A stretch of DNA of 6,709 nt from a bacterium HR39. GTDB taxonomy: Bacteria; Pseudomonadota; Alphaproteobacteria; Geminicoccales; Geminicoccaceae. The stretch covers positions 1-6,709 of the forward strand of contig BEIP01000080.1 in the NCBI GenBank assembly GCA_002898955.1, read 5' to 3'. This document shows, one piece after another, positions 1-6,043 of this stretch. Under the pieces are notes generated by a model. The model saw only the letters and a list, made by a program, of their open reading frames with translations. It did no database searches and was not told the origin of the DNA. Numbering within the stretch: the first letter of the stretch is position 1; each line of letters starts with the position of its first letter. The translations under genes and the position numbers were made by a program.

Positions 1-440
1 ACCGCGGCGGCCACCGCCACGTCGTTGAACAGGCAGTAGGCGCCCGGACCGTCGGGTCCGGCGTGGTGGCCACCGCCGGCGAAGTGGAAGGCGAGGCCGC
101 ACTCCAGCGCGAGGCGCGCCGCCAGCACCGTGCCGCCGGCCGAAACCCGGGCCCGCTCCACATAGGCCGGCGAGAGGGGGATGCCGAGCACGCGCCGCTC
201 GCGCGCATCCAGCCGGCAGGAGAGCGCCCGCAGCACGTAGTCCGGCCGGTGGACGAGGGTGAGCCAGCCGACGGGCGCGGGCGCCGGCTGCACCACCGCG
301 TCATCAGGCACGAGGCCGCCGGCGCGCGCCATGTCGAACAGCACCCCGGCCTTGCCGGAGGGCAGGCGCGCCGGGGCGGCGTGACGCAGGTGGTAGAGCG
401 GGTGGAAGACGAAGCGGATGTCCGGACCCTCAGCGCTCAC
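1..440 (-). CDS. Histone deacetylase superfamily protein, 3' part cut off by the window edge
   Basis: The first 146 codons of a zinc-dependent deacetylase of the histone deacetylase/acetoin-utilization superfamily. In bacteria these enzymes remove acyl groups from lysines or small amines in the cytoplasm; the substrate here cannot be told. Residues 9-13 (RFVFH) and 27-42 (LPSGK to RAGG) match the family's N-terminal strand and the 'FP..K...L...G' helix. Residues 122-127 (GGGHHA) carry the paired active-site histidines H125/H126, followed by GAYCLFNDVAVAAA at 133-146. The 'GGGHHA...G.YC.FND' form resembles the class IV (HDAC11-like) branch more than the 'RPPGHH' form of class I/II. The Asp/His zinc ligands lie beyond the window. 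The GTG start at 440 is chosen because no ATG/GTG/TTG is in frame in the 40 bases upstream and the next residues already match the family. It overlaps holC by 11 bp, so coupling to holC translation is likely. No in-frame stop is present. Confidence 0.85.
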   Translation of the reverse strand, partial: MSAEGPDIRFVFHPLYHLRHAAPARLPSGKAGVLFDMARAGGLVPDDAVVQPAPAPVGWLTLVHRPDYVLRALSCRLDARERRVLGIPLSPAYVERARVSAGGTVLAARLALECGLAFHFAGGGHHAGPDGPGAYCLFNDVAVAAA

Positions 441-879
441 GCCGCCAGCGTCCGCGCTCGTCCTGGCGCCAGTAGGTGAGGGTGTGGCCGGCCGCCCGCG
501 CCGCCTTCCAGCGCCCGCGTGCCCGCTCGAGCTGCTCGGGATCGTTGCCGTCGAACAGATCGAGCACCCGCTCGAAGCCCTCGATGCCCTCGTGCTCCGC
601 GCCGTCCACCAGCACCAGCACCTGCGCGCGGTTGGGGTTCTCCGCCTCGGTGGTGAGCCAGACGGGCTGGCGTTCGGGAAAGCCGTCGCGCTGCGTGCCG
701 TGGGGCAGGAAGGAGTCGCGCTCGTAGGTCCACAGCACCCGCGCGAGGTGCTCGATGCGCTCGGGATCGGTGCCGCGCACCACCGCGCGCTTTCCCGCTT
801 CCAGCACCTTCTCCAACAGCCGCGGCAGGGCCTCCTCGAGGCGGCTCCGGGTCAGATGGTAGAAGGCGATCTCGCTCAA
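430..879 (-). CDS. holC: DNA polymerase III subunit chi (HolC)
   Basis: The chi subunit of the replicative DNA polymerase clamp loader. In the family it pairs with psi (HolD) where present and bridges the clamp loader to single-stranded-DNA-binding protein. The 149-residue product is normal for alphaproteobacterial HolC. Visible family signatures are FYHLTRS at residues 6-12, LWTYERDSFLPHG at 49-61, WLTTEAENPNRAQ at 74-86, LFDGND at 108-113 and GHTLTYWRQ at 131-139. The TTG at 879 is preferred because it starts the protein as MSEIAFYHLT, the usual HolC N-terminus, and its first bases overlap the pepA stop (TTGA), a coupling arrangement. A GTG at 903 in the same frame would add eight Gly/Arg-rich residues and cannot be excluded. 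The gene ends in TGA and overlaps the downstream deacetylase start. Identity is secure; only the start is uncertain. Confidence 0.93.
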   Translation of the reverse strand: MSEIAFYHLTRSRLEEALPRLLEKVLEAGKRAVVRGTDPERIEHLARVLWTYERDSFLPHGTQRDGFPERQPVWLTTEAENPNRAQVLVLVDGAEHEGIEGFERVLDLFDGNDPEQLERARGRWKAARAAGHTLTYWRQDERGRWRRER

Positions 880-2381
880 GCGCCGCCGCGCCCCTCCGCC
901 CACAAGTCCACGAAGCGGTCCAAAAGACGCACGCCGAAGCCCGTGGCACCCTTGCGCAGGAGCGGCCGGTCGCGGTCCGCCCAGACCACGCCGGCGATGT
1001 CCAGATGCGCCCAGGGCCGCCCCTCGGCGAAGGGCAGGATGAAGGCGGCCCCGGCGATGGCCCCGGCCTCACGGCCGCGGCCGACGTTCTTGAGGTCCGC
1101 CTCCTCGCCCTTCACCATCTCGCGGTATTCAGGATCGAGCGGCAGGCGCCAGAGCCGCTCGCCCGTCTCCTCGCCGGCCCGCTCCAGCTTCGCGGCGAGG
1201 TCGTCGTCGGAGGCGAACAGTCCCGCCCGCTCCTTGCCGAGGGCCACGATCACCGCACCGGTGAGGGTGGCGAGGTCGACGATGGCGGCGGGATCGCGGT
1301 TGCGCACCAGCCAGGCGATCACGTCGGCCAGCACCAGCCGCCCCTCGGCGTCGGTGTTCAGAACCTCCACCGTGCGGCCGGCGTAGGTGCGGATGATGTC
1401 GCCGGGCTTCTGGGCGCTGCCCGAGGGCATGTTCTCCACCAGACCCACCGCGGCGACCACGTCGACCGGCGCCCGGCGCGCGGCGAGGGCCCGGATCGCA
1501 CCGGCCACCGCCGCCGATCCGGCCATGTCCCACTTCATGTCGTGCATGCCCTGGGCGGGCTTGAGGGAGATGCCGCCGGAATCGAAGCACACGCCCTTGC
1601 CGGCCAGCGCCAGCGGCCGGTCCCACTCCGCCCCGCGCCAGCGCATGACCACCATGTGCGGCGGATGCACGCTGCCCCTGCCGACGGCGAGGATGGCGTT
1701 CATGCCGAGCTCCTCGAGCCGGCGGGCGTCGAAGACCTCCACCTCGACCCCGAGGTCGGCGAGCTCCTCGAGGATGCGGGCGTAGGATTCGGGATAGAGG
1801 ACGTTGGGCGGCTCGCTCACGAGAAGCCGCGCCCAGTTGGCCGCCTCCACCACCGCCCGCGAGCGGGCGAAGGCCTGCGAGGCGTCGGCGTCGCAGAGGA
1901 AGCGCAGCGCCTTCACCCGCGCCCGCCCGTTCTCCTCCTCCTGCGCGTCGCTGCGGTACTTGTCGAATCGCCAGGCCCGCAGCTCGGCACCGGCTGCGAG
2001 GGCCACCACCGCCCGCGCCTCGTCGAGGCCACCGAGGTCGAGCCCGGCCGGCGAGGCGACCACCGCTTCCTCCACCCTCTGCCGCTCGAGGTGGGCCAGC
2101 ACCGCCGCACCGGCCCGCTCGACACCGTAGGGCGAGAGCTCCTCGCCAGCGCCCAGCACCGCCACCACCAGCCGGTCGAGCTCCAGCCCGCGCGGCAGCG
2201 GCAGGTCCACCACCTGGGCGTGACGCGGCTTGGGGCCGAGCAGCGCGCGGGCGCGCCCGACCAGTCCGGCCGCCCGCTCGTCCAGCCGGCGGGCCGCCTG
2301 CGAGAGGGTGCCGTCGGCGCCCACGAAGACGACGAGCGTGCCCGATTCGGGCAACGGCTCGCGGACGATCGAGACCTCCAC
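876..2381 (-). CDS. pepA: Leucyl aminopeptidase, M17 family (PepA)
   Basis: A cytosolic di-metal aminopeptidase that removes N-terminal residues, classically leucine, from peptides; family members form hexamers. The 501-residue length matches the family (E. coli PepA is 503). The N-terminal macro-like domain spans about residues 1-165 and the catalytic domain about 180-495. The active-site set is complete: GKGVCFDSGG at 261-270 (K262, D267), K274, D285 in MKWDMAG, and NTDAEGRLVLAD at 342-353 (D344, E346, R348). These line up with E. coli K270, D275, K282, D293, D352, E354 and R356. ENMPSG at 316-321 is also typical. The GTG start at 2381 is chosen because GGGGAGGA lies just upstream and the product then begins VEVSIV, like homologues. 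A longer frame up to 2561 would run into lptD and has unlike-family sequence. It ends in TGA. E. coli PepA also binds DNA in Xer recombination and carAB control; whether this one does cannot be seen. Confidence 0.97.
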   Translation of the reverse strand: MEVSIVREPLPESGTLVVFVGADGTLSQAARRLDERAAGLVGRARALLGPKPRHAQVVDLPLPRGLELDRLVVAVLGAGEELSPYGVERAGAAVLAHLERQRVEEAVVASPAGLDLGGLDEARAVVALAAGAELRAWRFDKYRSDAQEEENGRARVKALRFLCDADASQAFARSRAVVEAANWARLLVSEPPNVLYPESYARILEELADLGVEVEVFDARRLEELGMNAILAVGRGSVHPPHMVVMRWRGAEWDRPLALAGKGVCFDSGGISLKPAQGMHDMKWDMAGSAAVAGAIRALAARRAPVDVVAAVGLVENMPSGSAQKPGDIIRTYAGRTVEVLNTDAEGRLVLADVIAWLVRNRDPAAIVDLATLTGAVIVALGKERAGLFASDDDLAAKLERAGEETGERLWRLPLDPEYREMVKGEEADLKNVGRGREAGAIAGAAFILPFAEGRPWAHLDIAGVVWADRDRPLLRKGATGFGVRLLDRFVDLWAEGRGGA

Positions 2382-2385
2382 CGTG

Positions 2386-2393
2386 TCCTCCCC
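2386..2393 (-). promoter_or_regulatory. Ribosome binding site of pepA
   Basis: On the minus strand this reads GGGGAGGA, a strong Shine-Dalgarno match, 4-5 bases before the GTG at 2381. It decides the pepA start: no upstream in-frame start has a comparable site. Confidence 0.8.
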
Positions 2394-2459
2394 GCAAGCA
2401 TGGGACGGAAAATCCGGGCCGTACGGACATGCGCGGCACTCCGCCGGCCCGCGCCGACC

Positions 2460-2467
2460 GCTATAGT
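2460..2467. promoter_or_regulatory. Candidate -10 element(s) in the pepA/lptD divergent region, built on palindromic CTATAG
   Basis: The 142-bp gap 2382-2523 between the divergent pepA and lptD starts should hold both promoters. Position 2461-2466 is CTATAG, which is its own reverse complement and is the only AT-rich hexamer in this otherwise very GC-rich stretch. Read rightwards it gives TATAGT (2462-2467), a good -10 for lptD with a leader of about 50 bases. Read leftwards it gives TATAGC (2465 down to 2460), a possible -10 for pepA with a leader of about 70 bases. I find no convincing -35 at 16-18 bases on either side; the best leftward match is TTGCGG (2491 to 2486), with a 20-base spacer that is too long for a standard site. 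The call rests on -10 likeness and position. Confidence 0.4.
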
Positions 2468-2477
2468 GGCCGCGCCC

Positions 2478-2503
2478 GCGGCGGCCCGCAAGGCGGCCGC
2501 CGC
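2478..2503 (+). other. GC-rich inverted repeat in the lptD leader
   Basis: A perfect 9-bp inverted repeat, GCGGCGGCC at 2478-2486 and GGCCGCCGC at 2495-2503, encloses an 8-base loop. It lies between the candidate -10 and the lptD start codon at 2524, so an lptD mRNA starting near 2474 would carry this stem close to its 5' end, 20 bases before the ATG. No U-run follows, so it is not an intrinsic terminator. In DNA this GC-rich such repeats can arise by chance, and a regulatory role is only a possibility. Confidence 0.3.
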
Positions 2504-2523
2504 CCGCCTTCCGGGATCCGCCC

Positions 2524-4713
2524 ATGTCGCTGCGCAGGCTGGCCGCTCTGCTGCTCGCCACCGCCGCCCCGCTGGCCGCCGCCCTGCCGGCGCCGGCCCA
2601 GCAGGCGACACCGCCGAAGGCCCTCGCCCGCGAGCTCGGCGAGGAGCCGTTCCTGCTGGAGGCGGACCGCCTCTTCTACGCGGTGGAGCGCCGCGAGGTG
2701 GTGGCGGAAGGAAACGTGCGGCTCGAGAGCCGCGGCCGGATGCTCACCGCCGACCGGCTCGTCTACCGCGCCCGCGAGGACCTGGTGGTGGCCGAGGGCC
2801 ATGTGCGGCTGCTGCTGCCCGAAGGCGCGGTCTTCTACGGCGAGCGCCTCGAGGTCACCGGAGATCTGCGGCGCGGCTTCGTCGAGGGGGTGATGGCCCG
2901 GCTGGATACCCGCGGCCGGCTGGCAGCGGCGGCGGGTGCGCGGGTCGAGGACCGCTGGACCATCCTGGAGAACGCCACCTTCACCACCTGCCGGGAGTGC
3001 GGCGCCGAGGCCCGCCCGCCCTGGCAGCTGCGGGCGCGGCGGGTGGTACACGACGCCACCACGCGCACCCTCACCTACGAGAACGTGGTGTTCGAGCTCG
3101 GCGGCTTGCCCGTGTTCTGGCTGCCGTGGTTCGAGCACCCGGATCCGTCGGTGGAGCGGCGCACGGGTCTCCTCGCCCCCGAGGGCGGCAGCGACACCGA
3201 GCTCGGCCTGTGGCTGCGCTGGCCCTTCTACGTGGACCTCGCCCCCAACCGCGACCTCACCCTCACGCCCATGGTGGGGACCAGCCAGGGCGGCATGCTG
3301 CGGCTGGAGCTGCGCGACCTCGAGCGGTTCGGTCGCACCGAGCTTGGCGGCAGCATCGCCTGGGCCAAGGAGGCGGTCTCCGAGCCGGGCCGCCCCCGCC
3401 GCCACGTGCCGCGCGGCCATCTGGAGGGGCGGGGACGCTACGCGCCGTCGGCGGAGGACCGGGCCGGCTTCGACCTCTTCTGGTCCTCCGACGACACCTA
3501 TCTCGACACCTTCAAGATCTCCGACGAGGACGTGCTGGAGAACCGGCTGTGGTTCGAGCGCTACCACGGCCGCCATCTCGTCGCAGCCGAGGCGATCGCC
3601 TTCCAGGGTCTGCGCCCCGGCGACGACCAGGACACCATCCCCTTCGTGCTGCCCGCCCTGTTCGCCGCTCTGCGCTGGCCGGACCTGCCGCTCGGGTTCG
3701 GCTTCGCGCTGGACGTGGACGCCCGCGCCCTGCACCGCGTGCGCGGCCTCGACACCCGCCGGCTGGTGGCGGGCGGGACCCTGCGCCGCGAGGCGCTCGG
3801 GCCCCTCGGCACCGTATGGACCCTCGACGCGGGCCTGCGGGGCGACCTCTACTGGACCGACGGCGACGTGCGCTCCTTCGGCCCCGGTCCCTCGGACACC
3901 GCCGCGCGACTCGTGCCCTCGCTCCACCTGGTGGGGAGCTGGCCGCTGGTGACCGCGGGGGACGGCTGGCAGCATCTGGTGGAGCCGGTCCTCGCGGCGG
4001 GCTGGACGGGCACCGCCACGCGCGGCCGCATCCCCGACGAGGACAGCCAGTCGCTCGAGTTCGACGAGACCAACCTCTTCGAGCCGAGCCGCTATCCCGG
4101 CCTCGACCGGGTGGAGAAGGGCGGGCGGCTCGCCTACGGCGTGCGGGTGGAGTCGCGCGGGTCCGGCGGGATGCGGGTCTCGGGCCTGCTCGGTCAGCTC
4201 GCGCGCTTCGGCCCCTCCGGGGCCTTTCCCGCCGGCAGCGGTCTCGAGGGGCGGTTCTCCGACATCGTCGGGCGGATCGACCTGCATCCCGCCGACTGGC
4301 TCGATCTCAGCTACCGCTTCCGGGTCGATCCCGCCGACGGCGCCTTCCGCCGCAGCGACCTCGCCGCCTCGCTCGGACCCGACCGGCTGCGGCTGCGGTT
4401 GAACTACGTCGAGCTCACCGCCGAGCGCGGCGTGGCGCTGCGCCGCCGCGAGGAGCAGGTGCTGGGGGCGCTGCGCGCGGCGCTCTCCGACCAGGTGGCG
4501 GTGGGCGGCCAGATCCGCTACGATTTCGTGGCGGACGACCTCGTCTCCTGGAGCGCCGGGCTGGTGTGGCGCAGCGACTGCCTGTTCTTGACCGTCGGGG
4601 TGGAGCGCCGATTTACCAGCCGCGGCGAGCTGAAGGACGAGACGTCCGTGCGCCTGCGCATCGGCCTCGCCGGTCTCGGCGGCGACGTGGAGGCCGGCGG
4701 CTCGCCGTTCTGA
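2524..4713 (+). CDS. lptD: LPS-assembly outer membrane protein LptD
   Basis: The beta-barrel translocon that, with the lipoprotein LptE, inserts lipopolysaccharide into the outer leaflet of the outer membrane. The 729-residue product starts with a signal peptide (hydrophobic core about 6-20, likely cleavage after APA at 23-25). It continues with a periplasmic OstA/beta-jellyroll domain at about 43-150, which receives LPS from LptA, and then the barrel to the C-terminus. The family hallmark is DSQSLEFDETNLFEPSRYPG from residue 507, followed by LDRVEKGGRLAYG at 527-539. The only cysteines are C156, C159 and C686. That differs from the four of E. coli, where disulfides join the N-terminal domain to a C-terminal Cys pair. 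The ATG start has only a weak GGGA eight bases upstream; it is supported by the signal peptide placed directly after it. The gene ends in TGA and is followed 22 bases later by surA, whose product helps fold this barrel. No in-frame TAG occurs in its 729 codons. Confidence 0.96.
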   Translation: MSLRRLAALLLATAAPLAAALPAPAQQATPPKALARELGEEPFLLEADRLFYAVERREVVAEGNVRLESRGRMLTADRLVYRAREDLVVAEGHVRLLLPEGAVFYGERLEVTGDLRRGFVEGVMARLDTRGRLAAAAGARVEDRWTILENATFTTCRECGAEARPPWQLRARRVVHDATTRTLTYENVVFELGGLPVFWLPWFEHPDPSVERRTGLLAPEGGSDTELGLWLRWPFYVDLAPNRDLTLTPMVGTSQGGMLRLELRDLERFGRTELGGSIAWAKEAVSEPGRPRRHVPRGHLEGRGRYAPSAEDRAGFDLFWSSDDTYLDTFKISDEDVLENRLWFERYHGRHLVAAEAIAFQGLRPGDDQDTIPFVLPALFAALRWPDLPLGFGFALDVDARALHRVRGLDTRRLVAGGTLRREALGPLGTVWTLDAGLRGDLYWTDGDVRSFGPGPSDTAARLVPSLHLVGSWPLVTAGDGWQHLVEPVLAAGWTGTATRGRIPDEDSQSLEFDETNLFEPSRYPGLDRVEKGGRLAYGVRVESRGSGGMRVSGLLGQLARFGPSGAFPAGSGLEGRFSDIVGRIDLHPADWLDLSYRFRVDPADGAFRRSDLAASLGPDRLRLRLNYVELTAERGVALRRREEQVLGALRAALSDQVAVGGQIRYDFVADDLVSWSAGLVWRSDCLFLTVGVERRFTSRGELKDETSVRLRIGLAGLGGDVEAGGSPF

Positions 4714-4724
4714 GGACCTCTGGC

Positions 4725-4730
4725 GGGAGA
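4725..4730 (+). promoter_or_regulatory. Ribosome binding site of surA
   Basis: GGGAGA, five bases before the GTG at 4736, in the 22-base gap after lptD. It supports the GTG start, which places a standard signal peptide at the N-terminus. No terminator is visible in the gap, so lptD and surA are probably cotranscribed. Confidence 0.6.
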
Positions 4731-4735
4731 GAGCG

Positions 4736-6043
4736 GTGGCGGTCGGAGCGGGCACTAGGGGCGGACGCATCCGGCGCTGGTTCGCGCGCGTCTCCGCGGC
4801 GATCGGATTCGCCGTGCTGGCGCTGCCCTTCGCCGTGCGGGCGCAGGCGCCGGTGGCCGGTGGGGACGCGGGCCTCGCCATCGCCGCGGTGGTGGAGAAC
4901 GAGCCCATCACCGTGCGCGAGCTGGAGGCGCGCATCCGGCTCGTGGCGCTCACCGGCAATCTGCCGGACGGCCCGGAGACCCGCCGGCGGCTCTTGCCCC
5001 AGGTGCTGCGCAGCTACATCGACGAGCTGCTGCAGCTGCAGGAGGCGGAGCGCCACGGCATCCGCGTCTCCGACGGGGAGGTGGACCAGGCCCTCGCCAC
5101 CGTCGCCGCCCGCAACCGCATGACCCCGCGGCAGCTCGTCGAGCTGCTGGAGAAGAACGGCATTCCCGCCGCCACCCTGCGCGGGCAGCTGCGCGCCCAG
5201 ATCGCCTGGACGCGCTTCGTGCGGCAGGTGCTGTAGCCGCGCGTGCAGGTGACCCGCGAGCAGATCGAGCGGGAGATGGAGCGGCTGCGCGAGCGCTCGG
5301 GCGAGGAGGTGCTGCTCGGCGAGGTCCTGCTGCCGGTCGACTCGCCAGCGGAGGAGGCGCGGGTGCTGCAGCAGGCGCGGGAACTGGTGGCGGCGCTGCG
5401 CGAGGGGGCGGACTTCCGGGCGCTGGCGAGCCAGGTCTCCGCCTCGCCCAGCGCCCGCGACGGCGGCGAGGTGGGCTGGCTGCGCGTGGAGGACCTGGTC
5501 CCGGCCCTGCAGAGCATCGTCCGGGCGCTGGAGCCCGGCCAGGTCTCCGATCCGGTGCGCACGCCGGAGGGCTTCCGCATCTTCACCGTGTTCGAGCGGC
5601 GGCAGGCCACGGCCGATCCCGCCGCCGACGTGGTGGAGATCGCGCAGATCGTCTTCCCGCTGCGGCCGGATCCGGACCCGCGCGAGGTCGAGGGGGCGCT
5701 GCGGCGGGCAAGGGCGGTCCTGCCGCGTCTTGCCAGCTGTTCGGCCGTACAGGCGGTGGCGACCGAGCTGCGCGCCCCCGCGTCGGGCCGGCTCGGATGG
5801 GTGCGGCTTTCGGACCTGCCGCCCGATTTCCGCGCGGCGGTGGAGCGGCTGCGCCCCGGCGAGGCCAGCCAGCCGCTGCGTGGGCCCATCGGCATCCACG
5901 TGCTGTACCTCTGCGCCCGCGGCGGCGAGGAGGGGCTGCGGGCGCTGGCACGGCTTGAGATCGTGCGCCGCGAGCTCGAGCGGCTCGCCGCCCGCTACCT
6001 GCGCGATCTGCGCCGCAGTGCCTACATCGACGTCCGCATCTGA
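4736..6043 (+). CDS. surA: Periplasmic chaperone/peptidyl-prolyl isomerase SurA, with an in-frame TAG at codon 167
   Basis: SurA-type chaperone that escorts unfolded outer-membrane proteins, including LptD, across the periplasm to the BAM complex. Read through the TAG, the product is 435 residues, close to E. coli SurA (428). It has a signal peptide (charged n-region 8-18, hydrophobic core about 19-33, cleavage after AQA) and an N-terminal chaperone domain at about 45-185 containing SYIDELLQLQEAERHGI. A first parvulin domain spans about 192-288 (LLGEVLLP, GGEVGWL, PGQVSDPVRTPEGF). A second, diverged parvulin-like domain spans about 300-395 (LGWVRLSDLPPDF, PGEASQPLRGPIGIHVL). The C-terminus ARYLRDLRRSAYIDVRI is typical of the alphaproteobacterial form. 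TAG 5234-5236 falls in the N-domain between VRQVL and PRVQV, with the same frame, no gap, and family sequence on both sides. If TAG stops translation, only a 166-residue fragment is made; a restart at GTG 5243 would lack a signal peptide. The gene ends in TGA. Identity is firm; how the TAG is read is open. Confidence 0.9.
5234..5236 (+). other. In-frame amber codon within surA
   Basis: The codons read GTG CTG TAG CCG CGC GTG. It is codon 167 of surA, at a site where, from memory of the family pattern (a basic stretch before 'P-x-V-x-V'), homologues tend to have Arg, Lys or Gln. A single base change from CAG, AAG, GAG or TGG would give TAG. The next base is C, a context that generally favours readthrough. 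I see no obvious special stem-loop just downstream, though no folding was run. Confidence 0.85.

Noticed and set aside
2382..2561. An N-terminal extension of PepA by 60 residues to an ATG at 2561
   Set aside because: It would overlap the lptD start and signal-peptide region, lacks family likeness, and ignores the strong ribosome site just before GTG 2381.
2461..4959. An 832-codon open frame on the minus strand opposite lptD and the start of surA
   Set aside because: Antisense shadow of lptD codon bias, with no family signature and a low-complexity composition.
1005..5123. A 1,372-codon open frame on the plus strand running opposite pepA and through lptD out of frame
   Set aside because: Its translation is Arg/Pro/Ala/Gly-rich with no recognisable family. 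pepA and lptD, both full length with all motifs, explain the DNA. Long spurious frames are expected at this GC content.
4613..5899. A 428-codon open frame on the minus strand opposite surA
   Set aside because: His/Arg/Leu-rich shadow of surA with no motifs. It offers no reason to doubt the plus-strand surA reading.
5243..6043. A separate parvulin-only gene starting at GTG 5243
   Set aside because: There is no signal peptide or clear ribosome binding site, and it begins in the middle of the SurA N-domain. It is better read as the continuation of surA past the TAG, though reinitiation cannot be excluded.
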